From: Lepas anatifera
Lineage: Eukaryota; Arthropoda; Thecostraca; Lepadidae
NCBI GenBank assembly: GCA_034440635.1
Contig: JAOTON010001592.1
Location: 1,182,501 to 1,246,500, forward strand
Reading direction: 5' to 3'
Length of the DNA stretch: 64,000 nt
Shown: positions 36,255 to 47,218 of the stretch, one piece after another
Layout: every line of letters begins with the position of its first letter
Position numbering within the stretch: the stretch's first letter is position 1
Made by a program: the position numbers and the translations under genes
The notes under the pieces: generated by a model
Database searches by the model: none
What the model saw: the letters and a program-made list of their open reading frames with translations, nothing else
Told to the model about the DNA's origin: nothing

Positions 36255-38510
36255 GGGCACGGAGGTGGGGCGTTACTGGTGTGGGGGTAAGGAGATCGAG
36301 CATAAGCGGATCCAGGACATCAGCATGGGGGTAAGGGCTAAAGAGTTCGAGCATAGGCGGACCCAGGACATCAGTACGAGGGTGGGGCTAGGGAGTTAGA
36401 GCATAGGCGGATCCAGGACATCGGTACGAGGGTCGGGCTAGGGAGTTAGAGCATAGGCGGATCCAGGACATCGGTACGAGGGTCGGGCTAGGGAGTTAGA
36501 GCATAGGCGGATCCAGGACATTAGTACGGGGATGGGGCTAAGCAGCTGAGCATTAGCGGAATCAGGACATCAGTACGGGGTGAGACTCGGGGGTTCCAGC
36601 ATAGGCGGATCCAGGACATCAGTAGGGGGGTAGGGGCTACGGAGTTCGAGCATAGGCGGATCCAGGATATTAGTACGGGGATGGGGCTAAGGAGCTCGAG
36701 CAGAGGTGGATCTAGGACATCAGTACGGCGGTGGGGCTAAGAAGCTCGAGCATAAGCGGATTCAGCTGATCAGTACGGGGGTGGGGCTCGGGAGCTCGAG
36801 CATAGTCGGATCCAGGACATCAGTAGGGGGTGGGGGCTAAGTAGTTCGAGCATAGGTGGATCCAGGGCAGTACAGAGGTGGGGCTACGAAGTTCGAGCAC
36901 AGGCGGATCCAGGACGCCAGTAAGGGGGTGGGGTAAGGAGCTCGAGCATAGGCGGATCCAGGACATCAGTGGGGGGGGTAGGGGCTACGGAGTTCGAGCA
37001 TAGGCGGATCCAAGACATCAGGAAGAAGGTGGGGTAAGGAGCTCGAGCATAGGCGGATCCAGGACATCAGTAGGGGGGTAGGGGCTAAGGAGTTCGAGCA
37101 TATGCGGATCCAGGACATCAGTACGGAGGTGGGGCTAAGAAGTTCGAGCATAGGCGGATCCAGGACATCAGTACGGGGTGGGGCTAAGGAGCTCCAGCAA
37201 AGGCGGATCCAGGCCTCAGTACGGGGGTGGGGCTAAGGAGCTCGAGCATAGGCGGATCGAGGACATCAGTACGGTGGTGGGGCTCGGGCGTTCCAGCATA
37301 GGCGGATCCAGGACATTAGTAGGGTGGTAGGGAATAAAGATTTTGAGTATAGGCGAATCCAGGGCAGTACGGAGGTGGGGCTACGGAGTTCGGGCATAGG
37401 CAGATCCAGGACATCAGTTCAGGGGTGGGGCTAAGGAGCTCGAGCATAGGCGGATCCAGGACATCAGTGCAGGGGTGTGGCTCCGGAGCCTGAGTAAAGG
37501 CGGATCCAGGACATCAGTACGGGGGTGGGGCTAAGGAGATCGAGCATAGGTGGATCCAGGACATCTGTACGGGGGTGGGGCTAAAGAGCTGGAGTATAGG
37601 CGGATCCAGGACATCAGTATGGGTGTGGGGCTAAGGAGCTCGAGCAGAGGCGGATCCAGGGCATCAGTACGGGGGTGGGGCTAAGGAGTTCGAGTATAGG
37701 CGGATAAAGGACATCAGTACAGAGGTGGGGCTAAGGAGCTCAATCATAAGCGGATCCAGGACATCAGCAGAGGGGTAGGGGCTAAAGAGTTCGGGCATAG
37801 GCGGATCCAGGACATCAGTACGGGGGTGGGGCTAAGGAGCTCGAGCATAAGCGGAGCCAGGATATCAGTACGGGGTTAGAGGCTAAGGGGTTTGAGCATA
37901 GGCGGATCCAGCATATCGGTACGGGGATGGGGCTAGGAGATCCAGCATAGGCGGATCCAGGACATCTGTACGGAGACGGGGCTAAGGAGCTCGAGCATAG
38001 GCGGATCCAGGACATCAGTATGGGTGTCGGGCTAAGGAGCTCGAGCAGAGGCGGATCCAGGACATCAGTACGGGGCCGGGGCTAAGGGGCTCGAGTATAG
38101 GCGGATCAAAGACATCAGTACGGGGGTGGGGCTAAGGAGCTCGAGCATAAGCGGATCCAGGACCTCAAGGGGCTAAAGAGTTAAAACAGGTAGGGGCTAA
38201 AGAGTTAAAACATAAGCGGATCCAGGACATCAGTACGGGGGTGGGGCTAAGGAGCTCGAGCATAAGCGGATTCAGGACATCAGTACGTGGGTGGGGCTCG
38301 GGAGCTCGAGCATAGGCGGATCCAGGACATCAGTAGGGGTAGTGGCTAAGGAGTTCAAGCATAGGCGGATCCAGGGCAGTATTGAGGTGGGGCTACTGAG
38401 TTCGAGCATAGGCAGATCCAGGACATATGTAAGGAAGTGGGGTAAGGAGCTCGAACATAGGCGGATCCAGGACATCAGTTCGGTGGTGGGGCTGAGGTCT
38501 CGAGCTGGGG
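36255..38510 (+). repeat. 50-bp minisatellite, macro unit 3
   Basis: Same repeat and boundary sequences. It is about 260 bp longer than that of unit 2, by extra 50-bp units, which accounts for most of the length difference between macro units 2 and 3. Confidence 0.9.
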
Positions 38511-40516
38511 CATAATTCGGTAACAAATAGGCTGAATTGGGTGAAAATCTGCAGGTATAGGTGAAATACCGTCGGAAAACCCATCATATTTTATATTGTA
38601 TCTCCTTTCTTCTCGTCATGCCCAGTCTTTGCTTAACAAAACAAACATTATGCGTCTGTTTATTTCTTTGATGATATGAACAGAGGGCAAGCGTGGTGCA
38701 GTATGCAGAGACATGCTAATTTAGGGAAAACATGGGCCTAGACAGGGGATTGAATGGAGCCATAATGAGAACACAAAACCTAAAACTCCAACATTGCGTT
38801 GTTATAAGTATCAAACTGCTGAAAACACTCGCCTGTCAATCGAACTGTTTGGCTAACGTACATTGTCACCGGCTTCTCCTGCGCCAGAGCGGCACCTGCC
38901 GAGGCCGCAGGCCGAGGTTGTTGTTGTTGTTGTTGTCTGTTCTGAGCGCTGGTATCAGAGACCTAAAACTTTTGTGGATAAGAAGGCACTTCCAAACGAA
39001 TAAGCGCAACGGTTGTCAATTTTCAAAATTTTTAAAATTTTGCCCAGAATTTTGCATTATGTGCTTTTTAACTTTTATTTTTCTATTTTTTGCTAATTCA
39101 TCTAGACTCTTCAAAATTGCACCCTTTTACTTCAGAGAAATTTGTGGTTCACACAAAAAGGTGGAAAGAAAAAGCTTTAAATTTAGGGCTCTAAATTAGC
39201 TTTTAAACTTTGCACCCTAAATTTTGCATAAAACTCATGGTCTAAACTACAGGCTCGAAATATCTGAAGCTACAGCAGTTCAGGTTCTGAGTCAAATATC
39301 AACTTAAAGCCCGGTTTGTGCAGTACTGCACAAACACAGAAACAAAACAAAAACGGAAATTTAAGGGTCCTTTTTGGCCAATTCCGTGAAGGTCTACATT
39401 TCCCAAAATATCATTAAAACCCTTATATCTTCCGATCTAATTGATAAAAATGAGTTCCCATTTCAGATAATAAAAGAGAATAGCCTCCTTTATTATATAT
39501 TTAGAGATAAAAATTTTCAGACTGAAACTTTTTTATTTTATAGGCAAAAATAAAATATAAGTTTTTAAAATTTTTATTTTCAGCCCCTTGGTTTCCAGAC
39601 CATGATAGCTACGGTATTGAACTTAACACGGCTGGATAGAAAACTTCGTTGCCGTCATTTTTCTCACTGATACCCCCCACTTATCTCTTACGGCTTCCGC
39701 GCTATAAGCCGTAAAGGACATTTCAAAGTGGTAATTTTATCAGTTCATTTTTGCTTCACACCGGGGTTTAGGGTGGTTAGAGTCATTGGAGGGAAATGAA
39801 ATTTTGCATGCAGCTAGGTAAGAGACATATGTCGACATTCCATCTGCATAGATATCAATGAAACACCAAGTTACCTTTACAAACATGCCGTTTCTCCACG
39901 CAACGTTGTAGCAAATCACCACGCGTCACGCCTGCGTCCACGCCGCGGCAGCGCCGGCGACCGGCGCGGCCGTTTCTGTTTATTTATGGTCTGGTAAAAA
40001 AGTACCCAATACTACCCATAATGCATCACAATTAGAGTACCGTAAAAGTCCGAGTTTACAATAAGAGTATTATGTTTCTGTTTTTGGACCATGGGTGGAT
40101 CCAGGGAATAAGTAGGCTAGGTGCCCCCCTCACCCTTCTCCCCATCCCCCTACCCCAACCCCCAATCGACCATCGGCGCCCTCTGAAATTGTAAAGACAC
40201 GCCTCTCAAGGTCGATGACGCTCCCTGAAATGTCGCTTCCCATACGCGGATCCAGGATTGCCTATCGGGGGCGAGGTGGAAGGGGAAATTTCCTGGTGGG
40301 CGCTATCTACACCAGGGACGCCACTTTTGGCCGGAAAACCTATCAAGTAGGCGCTAAAACCTATCAGTACACCCCGATACCTGCATCTCGGGGAAAACGA
40401 CATTTCAGGGGGTGCCATCGAACTTTCCAGGAGTTTCCGGGACAATTTCAGGGGGCGCTAAGATTCTATGGGGGGCACCTGTCCCCTTTCCCCCTTGGAT
40501 CCGCCTATGTCGTTTC

Positions 40517-42511
40517 CGGGGGGCACGGAGGTGGGGTCGTTACGGGTGTGGGGGTAAGGAGCTCGAGCATAAGCGGATCCAGGACATCAGCATGGGGGTA
40601 GGGGCTAAAGATTTCGAGCATAGGCAGACCCAGGACATCAGTACGAGGGTGGGGCTAGGGAGTTAGAGCATAGGCGGATCCAGGACATCGGTACGAGGGT
40701 CGAGCTAGGGAGTTAGAGCATAGGCGGATCCAGGACATCGGTACGAGGGTCGGGCTAGGGAGTTAGAGCATAGGCGGATCCAGGACGTTAGTACGGGGAT
40801 GGGGCTAAGCAGCTGAGCATTAGCGGATTCAGGACATCAGTACGGGGTGAGACTCGGGAGTTCCAGCATAGGCGGATCCAGGACATCAGTAGGGGGTAGG
40901 GCTACGGAGTTCGAGCATAGGCGGATCCAGGATATTAGTACGGGGATGGGGCTAAGGAGATCGAGCATAGGCGGATCTAGGACATCTGTACGGGGGTGGA
41001 GATAAGGAGCTCGAGCATAGGCTGATCCAGGACATCAGTATGGGTGTGGGGCTAAGGAGCTCGAGCAGAGGCGGATCTAGGACATCAGTACGGTGGTGGG
41101 GCTAAAGGGCTTGAGTATAGGCGGATCAAGGACATCAGTACGGGGGTGAGGCTAAGGAGCTCGAGCATAGGCGGATCCAGGACATCAGTAAGAAGGTGGG
41201 GTAAGCAGCTCGAGCATAGGCGGATCCAGGACATCAGTAGCGGGTAAGGGCTAAGGAGTTCGAGCATAGGCGGATCCAGGACATCAGTACGGAGGTGGGG
41301 CTAAAAAGTTCGAGCATAGGCGGATCCAGGACATCAGTACGGGGGTGGGGCTAAGGAGCTCCAGCAAAGGCGGATCCAGGCCTCAGTACGGGGGTGGGGC
41401 TAAGGAGCTCAAGCATAGGCGGATCTAGGACATCAGTACGGTGGTGGGGCTCGGGCGTTCCAGCATAGGCGAATCCAGGGCAGTACGGAGGTGGGGCTAC
41501 GGAGTTCGAGCATAGGCAGATCCAGGACATCAGTTCGGGGGTGGGGCTAAGGAGCTCGAGCATAGGCGGATCCAGGACATCAGTGCAGGGGTGTGGCTCC
41601 GGAGCCTGAGTAAAGGCGGATCCCGGACATCAGTACGGGGGTGGGGCTAAGGAGATCGAGCATAGGTGGATCCAGGACATCTGTACGGGGGTGGGGCTAT
41701 AGAGCTGGAGTATAGGCGGATCCAGGACATCAGTATGGGTGTGGGGCTAAGGAGCTCGAGCAGAGGCGGATCCAGGGCATCAGTACGGGGGTGGGGCTAA
41801 GGGGTTCGAGTATAGGCGGATAAAGGACATCAGTACAGAGGTGGGGCTAAGGAGCTCAAGCATAAGCGGATCCAGGACATCAGCACAGGGGTAAGGGCTA
41901 AAGAGTTCGAGCATAGGCGGATCCAGGACATCAGTACGGGGGTGGGGATAAGGAGCTCGAGCATAAGCGGAGCCAGGATATCAGTACGGGGGTAGAGGCT
42001 AAGGAGTTTGAGCATAGACGGATCCAGCATATCGGTACGGGGATTGGGCTAAGGAGATCCTGCATAGGCGGATCCAGGACATCTGTACGGAGGTGGGGCT
42101 AAGGAGCTCGAGCATAGGCGGATCCAGGACATCAGTATGGGTGTTGGGCTAAGGAGCTTGAGCAGAGGCGGATCCAGTACATCAGTACGGGGCTGGGGTA
42201 AGAGGCTCGAGTATAGGCGGATCAAAGACATCAGTACGGGGGTGGGGCTAAGGAGCTCGAGCATAAGCGGATTCAGGACATCAGTACGTGGGTGGGGCTC
42301 GGGAGCTCGAACATAGGCGGATCCAGGACATCAGTAGGGGTAGGGGCTAAGGAGTTCAAGCATAGGCGGATCCAGGGCAGTATAGAGGTGGGGCTACGGA
42401 GTTCCAGCATAGGCAGATCCAGGACATATGTAAGGGGGTGGGATAAGGAGCTCGAGCATAGGCGGATCCAGGACATCAGTTCGGTGGTGGGGCTGAGGTC
42501 TCGAGCTGGGG
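40517..42511 (+). repeat. 50-bp minisatellite, macro unit 4
   Basis: Same repeat. It is followed by a 405-bp tail (42512-42916) identical in organisation to 30146-30551, 34161-34567 and 38511-38917, which closes the fourth unit. Confidence 0.9.
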
Positions 42512-43030
42512 CATAACTCGGTAACAAATAGGCTGAATTGGGTGAAAATCTGCAGGCATAGGTGAAATACCGTCGGAAAACCCATCATATTTTATATTGT
42601 ATCTCCTTTCTTCTCGTCATGCCCAGTCTTTGCTTAACAAAACAAACATTGTTCGTGTGTTTATTTCTTCGATGATATGAACAGAGGGCAAGCGTGGTGC
42701 AGTATGCAGAGACATGCTAATTTAGGAAAACATGGGCCTAGACAGGGGATTGAATGGAGCCATAATGAGAACCCAAAACCTAAAACTCCAAATTGCGTTG
42801 TTATAAGTATCAAACTGCTGAAAAAGCTTGCCTGTCAATCGAACTGTTTGGCTAACGTACATTGTCACCGGCTTCTCCTGCGCCAGAGCGGCACCTGCCG
42901 AGGCCGCAGGCCGAGGTTTTCCGTTGTCGTAGATGCTTGAAATGTAGTTCATTGAAATCAGAATTGAATATATAATGGGAAAAAAGTGGGTTCGAGTCTG
43001 AAAAGTATACAAGGTTTTTTTTAACGACCC

Positions 43031-43253
43031 TAGTTTATCAGTGACAAGACGGATGTTTGAGTAAACAAACGCTGCGATAGGCGTTCCGCACCATATCAGC
43101 GATTCGGTCTGTTCACACATCACGTGAGATGCGTCTCGCTCAGTGATTATCCACCACCTCCGTCACTTACCACACGGTGCACAAGGCAGAATCACGAGCA
43201 CAGCCGGAGACAGGCGCGCCCGAACCGGAGGACAGCAAACCCACTGCTTCCTG
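43031..43253 (+). promoter_or_regulatory. Presumed CLCA promoter and 5' leader
   Basis: Only 223 bp lie between the end of the 20.5-kb element and the CLCA start codon. It includes an E-box CACGTG (43121-43126) but no clear TATA box. The promoter must lie here, within the element end, or upstream across an undetected 5' intron. Confidence 0.3.
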
Positions 43254-43415
43254 ATGGACCATCGGAGGATGCTGGTGGTGCACGCGCTGTATCTGCTGCT
43301 TGCAGTAGCCTCGGCAGAGGTCTCTATCTCAGACAACGGTTATTCCGGGGTGCTGGTCGGAATATCCCAAGACACGGACCAGGCGGAAGGAGAGGCCCTA
43401 ATAGCCGCCATCAAG
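43254..43415 (+). CDS. CLCA: CLCA (calcium-activated chloride channel regulator), exon 1 with signal peptide
   Basis: First coding exon of a CLCA-family protein: secreted or membrane-tethered metalloproteases with a VWA domain that regulate TMEM16-type chloride channels. ATG at 43254 gives MDHRR, then a hydrophobic signal peptide MLVVHALYLLLAVASA with likely cleavage after ASA; a second ATG at 43269 is an equally plausible start. The mature N terminus EVSISDNGYSGVLVGIS, then EALIAAIK, matches the family pattern 'NGY.G..VAI......E...LI..IK'. The exon ends in phase 0 at GTAAGA. Introns are long (0.6-6 kb). Six exons are visible and the gene continues beyond the right edge. Confidence 0.9.
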
Positions 43416-43792
43416 GTAAGATGGCATTCATCACAAAGCTCAGAGACGAGCGCCGACACCCAACTTTTCAAACAGCTTCTGCTAAATCCACTACCTTGGC
43501 TAAATGAAGCCGCTACCGCTGCTAGCGCTAACCAAAACACAAAAATCAAACCTGCAGCCCCAGCCACCCACAGGGCACAATGATTTTAAGATCATTTGGT
43601 CCAGAAACTGATGAAGCGATGCAAGCTTGAGGTTTTTGGCGATGAAATTACTAAGGCTAGGTTCCTAACCTGACTTGCCTTGACCTTGTCTGGAAATGCG
43701 GAAGAAGAATGAGAGAAAGATCGAGAAAAATATCCGTACTAAGCCGTGCGTCACGCAGTATCACTTTTTCCGGTCAACTTGGAAAAACTTAA

Positions 43793-44814
43793 CCCGCGCC
43801 CCACCGGGGTCCGGCGCCACCTTCGCCCCACCGGGGGCCATCGATGGCCCCCCTCTAACTCCGAAAATATGGGCGTTAGCGCAAATCTGCAAAGTGCAAT
43901 AGAAGGCTCGCGTGAATTCAGTAAGAAATTACTTCGCATGTTTTAGTGCTCAGGTCAATGGTTTGACCTCCAGAGGTCAAATTAGGTCAAGATCGACTAT
44001 TTTCACTCAAATATGCAATGATTAAGCAAACTGGGCATAACTCTTATGTCATTAGAGCTATTGAGGCCTGGTAAAGTACATTTGATAGCAAATTGCCAGT
44101 ACTTTTTCCGCTATGTGGAACGTAAAGACCTCCCGCCAGTGGCTTGACCGCCAGAGGTCACCTCGTGACCTAATATGACCTGAGGTCACGAAAGGTCAAA
44201 AAGGTTTGCCGTATATCAAATGAAAGCCAGTGACAAGACAAACACGATGGTGTTTGTTTCACCGCTCTAGCTCAATTAGGTCAAAAGTTATTGTCAAAAT
44301 ACTGTTTTTGAACTCTGGTGACCTTGGATGACCTTGGAAAAGTCAAAGGGCAAATATGACCCCTGGGATCCGTGAAAGGGTGTCCAAAAACGCTGTTCTG
44401 AGCAGTCTGAGTATTTGCAATCATTTTTGTGGCTTTTATATCATGAAATAGCTTTTCCCCATGCTTTTCCAATGGGAGAGGTCGCCTCGTGACCTGACCT
44501 CAGGGCACGAAATCGAAAAATCCCGGATATACACCCTGTAGACCCTAGAGGGGTCATGAAGTGTAGGAAGTTTCAAATCGATCGACTTTGAAATGTAGCT
44601 CTTACAGAGCTCTAAAGGTGAAGTGAGGTGACCTTGGTTGACCTCGTCTGGTGACCTGACCTTGGGTGACCTGGGGTAAAAAATTTCAGGGATGATGGGA
44701 AAATGATGCAGTGAGAGGTAGAGCCCTCAACCGCGGTGCTGCGCCTCGTCGATTTTCTGCTATCCTGGAAAAACCTTAGGGGGGCCATCGATGGCCCCCC
44801 CGGTGGGGCGAGGG
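43793..44814 (+). mobile_element. TTAA-flanked element, family 1 (copy A), AGGTCA-rich
   Basis: 1022 bp, flanked by TTAA at 43789-43792 and 44815-44818. The inverted ends are CCCGCGCCCCACCGGGG and CCCTCGCCCCACCGGGG. Near each end is the palindrome GGGGCCATCGATGGCCCC. The TTAA duplication and CCC start match piggyBac-type elements. It is non-coding, so it would be mobilised in trans. The interior is crowded with AGGTCA/TGACCT motifs. An inverted copy is at 54622-55646. Confidence 0.75.
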
Positions 44815-45320
44815 TTAAGAGGAGAGCTATAATAGATATCCCTCACAGGCCCGAAGGCACAGAAACTAGGTTTATGCTCCCGTTTTTATTTAAAATAGTG
44901 TTACAATGGCAAGGTCACAGATCTAACCTGATCTTAGGTTATATATATGAAGAATCCCATACAGTGTAAATGCTGAATAACATATAATATGGTGGGAATC
45001 GTTCGGCTGAAATCTGTGGTAGCCAATAAAAACTAAACTTTGAAGGCAAAATCAGTTAGCTGAAATCCCTGAACTAACCTGATTTAACCGTGATTCGAAA
45101 TATGCGGAGAGGTTCCCGGAACATCTATAATTGGTATGGGGGCTCTGCGCGCTGCCGTTTTTCGGTCACCTGGGAAAAATTTTAAATATGAAGGCCAAAT
45201 CAGAACGCATCGGGGACATGCAAAACAGAAATAACGCAACTTCAATTCACTGCGTCATCCACTTTTCATGAAGATTTAACTTTCTGAATTTTTCTGTTTT
45301 GCTGCCTAACATTGTCAGTG

Positions 45321-45443
45321 GTGGCGGAGGCTCCGGATTGAAGGAGACACCATTTATTTCCAGTCAAAGTGACAGAGGTTGCGTTAAAACTCGTTATCTA
45401 AGGGAGGGTCACGGTGCCCCGGTGTCCCCTAGTTCCGCCACCT
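45321..45443. mobile_element. MITE-like fragment with GTGGCGGA ends
   Basis: Left GTGGCGGAGGCTCCGG and right, reverse-complemented, GTGGCGGAACTAGGGG are inverted relative to each other and resemble the hAT-like MITE ends elsewhere in the window. No clear 8-bp duplication was found. Confidence 0.4.
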
Positions 45444-45977
45444 ATGCATCTTGTCTTACATAGCACAAAATCACTGGAAGTAAACGAAATGTACGACAGT
45501 GGACATGTACGGCTAGGCACTCTTCATATTCCGACTTTTGAACCCTTAGCATTTCCCCATAGCAGTAATGTACATAGATTTGCAGGTTTCTAAAAAACCA
45601 CCGATAAGTGTTAAGATTAAAGTGTTAAGTAAAAAAAGTGATCAAATTAAGTAATAAGTGTTAAAATCAAATTTTCAGCATGCAAATTACATGCAATTGA
45701 AACTTTCTGCAGGTCCAGGGATTTGAAACAGACCCCAATCGGACATGGTGCTAGTTTTTTTTTTCTAACTGGGCGCTGCAGCTTTCCATTAGCAGTGCAG
45801 TGCTTAAACACGTGCCCAAACAATGCACAGGAGGATGAAATACCTAAAAAGAAGGCATCAATTCTTTGAGGCATGCATCAGAGACCGCATCAAAATGCCG
45901 TCATTTTGACTATTTAGCTTCCCTGGGGGTGATAAAAGTTCAAACAAGTTTTCTCCAGTGAGTGTAATTGATTTTAA

Positions 45978-46856
45978 CACGCGCATTAACGGAGGTCTGA
46001 GCCACTTTCGCTTTGACGGGGAGGGGGCAGGTACTCCCCCCCTAAGATCTGGAGAACCACGGTAGGTAGCGAAAAACGGTAAACGGCGTTGGGTAGCCCA
46101 TCCACTTTTCCATCGAAAATATTTGAACCTTTTTTCAGGTCACATTTAAGGTCATGAGAGGTCAAAACATGCCGTCATAAGGATAACATGTAAATGAAGG
46201 TTTTCGGCCATTACATCTGAACAAGTAAAGATAGAGCAAAACTACTTGAACTATATGAATCCTCGCAGAAAGCCAAATCGAATGATTTATAATTTGACCT
46301 TGCGAGGTCAAATCAAGGATTGACCTGACCTGAGGTCTGGTCAAGGTCAAATTGTATAAAATGCATACCATTAGAACCGCAAAGACAAGGCGAGTCTAAT
46401 GAAGCTAAAATAAACGCCCTATCGCCATCCGTTACTGAGTTATTCAGTCAAAACCATTTGTCCCATGTATTTCCAATGGAGAGGTCATGGCTCGTACCTG
46501 ACCTTAAGTCATCGATATAGAAATACAAGAATAAATTCTAGAGAACTCAGTGGGTCCATTTTGGGATATGAGTTTCAATCGGATAAGTTCACCTTGTTCC
46601 GACTTATGCACTTATGCTATCTTAAACTTTTTTTCGATGTCAGGTCACTCGACCTGTACTGGTGAACTGACCTGAGATGACCTAACCTTAAAATTTGTTA
46701 CAGAAGACTTAGAAATGATGAGAGAAAAGGTATGCAAAGTACGGCGGCGCTACCCGCTCTTTTGAAAAACCTACTCCCTCTACCTACTCCCGCTAGCCCC
46801 TCTATTTTTGAAAAACCCGAGGGGGGGCGGGTATCCGCCCCCCGTCAATGCGCGTG
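45978..46856 (+). mobile_element. TTAA-flanked element, family 2, AGGTCA-rich
   Basis: 879 bp, flanked by TTAA at 45974-45977 and 46857-46860. The ends are CACGCGCATTAACGG and, reverse-complemented, CACGCGCATTGACGGGGGG. The interior carries numerous GGTCA motifs. The right half matches the long copy ending at 22072. The right end also occurs at 47110-47218 and 60588-60834. Confidence 0.7.
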
Positions 46857-47109
46857 TTAATTTCGACGCTTTAGTGAGGCAATGATAGTACCAGTCATCC
46901 TAAAAAAGTTCAGAGAACACTGTTATCAGATGCCTTGGGATTAATTTTATCGATTTTATGAGCCCATACTTTATTGGGATGTGATGTTACCAATGTCACT
47001 GACGGTTTATGCCGAACTCGCTTCCGGCCAGTCGGTGGAAGGGAGGCTGTGCAGCGATCCCGAGCCTCACTGAAGTGCTCATCGGTAGCCTCATTCAAGT
47101 TGTAAAAAT

Positions 47110-47218
47110 AATTAGAAAAGTGGTATGCCAAGTACGGCGGCGCTACGCGCCGCCGTTTTTATGTCTTCTCCGACAAACCCGAGAGGGGTGGGTACCCACC
47201 TCCCTGTCAATGCGCGTG
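47110..47218 (+). mobile_element. Right-end fragment of TTAA family 2
   Basis: Starts at about AGAAAAGTGGTATGCCAAG and ends CAATGCGCGTG followed by TTAA (47219-47222). It contains the perfect hairpin CGGCGGCG-CTACG-CGCCGCCG (47135-47155). The left part of the element is missing. Confidence 0.6.

Larger units (their letters stand above)
24903..42916 (+). repeat. Four-unit macrosatellite array
   Basis: Four head-to-tail units at 24903-30551, 30552-34567, 34568-38917 and 38918-42916. Each starts with zero to three copies of a 75-bp hairpin module and/or a (GTT)n run. Next come about 1.1 kb of AT-rich DNA, a GC-rich patch (GGCGATCGGCGCGGCCG) and a C-rich tract. Then comes a 50-bp minisatellite of 2-3.4 kb and a 400-bp tail ending GAGGCCGCAGGCCGAGG. 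The last unit ends exactly where a new one would start, so the insert is a whole number of units. Units differ mainly in minisatellite length and module number. Repeated open frames are duplication artefacts. Confidence 0.85.
22504..43030. mobile_element. Long-TIR element interrupted by an 18-kb macrosatellite
   Basis: The left end (22504-22615, starting GGGTCGTTCAAAAA) recurs in reverse complement at 42917-43030 (ending TTAACGACCC). Both outer ends are flanked by TA (22502-22503 and 43031-43032). Inside, the left arm 22616-23288 is the diverged reverse complement of 24225-24902. The right arm stops at GGCGATCT (24902), and the remainder, TTTTCCGTTGTCGTAG, resumes at 42917. This indicates a 2.5-kb parent element with TIRs of about 780 bp, interrupted at one point by 24903-42916. 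No transposase domain was recognised. TA duplication suggests the Tc1/mariner group, by inference only. Confidence 0.7.

Noticed and set aside
24235..42600. Many 60-150 codon frames in the macrosatellite, including repeated MSWIRLCSS-type peptides and a conserved AT-rich 60-mer
   Set aside because: They recur only because the DNA is duplicated. A 50-bp unit cycles through all frames, and starts and stops differ from copy to copy.
43604..43660. Second hammerhead-like CTGATGAAGC at 43609
   Set aside because: No GAAAC follows at the required distance and no stem II can be formed.
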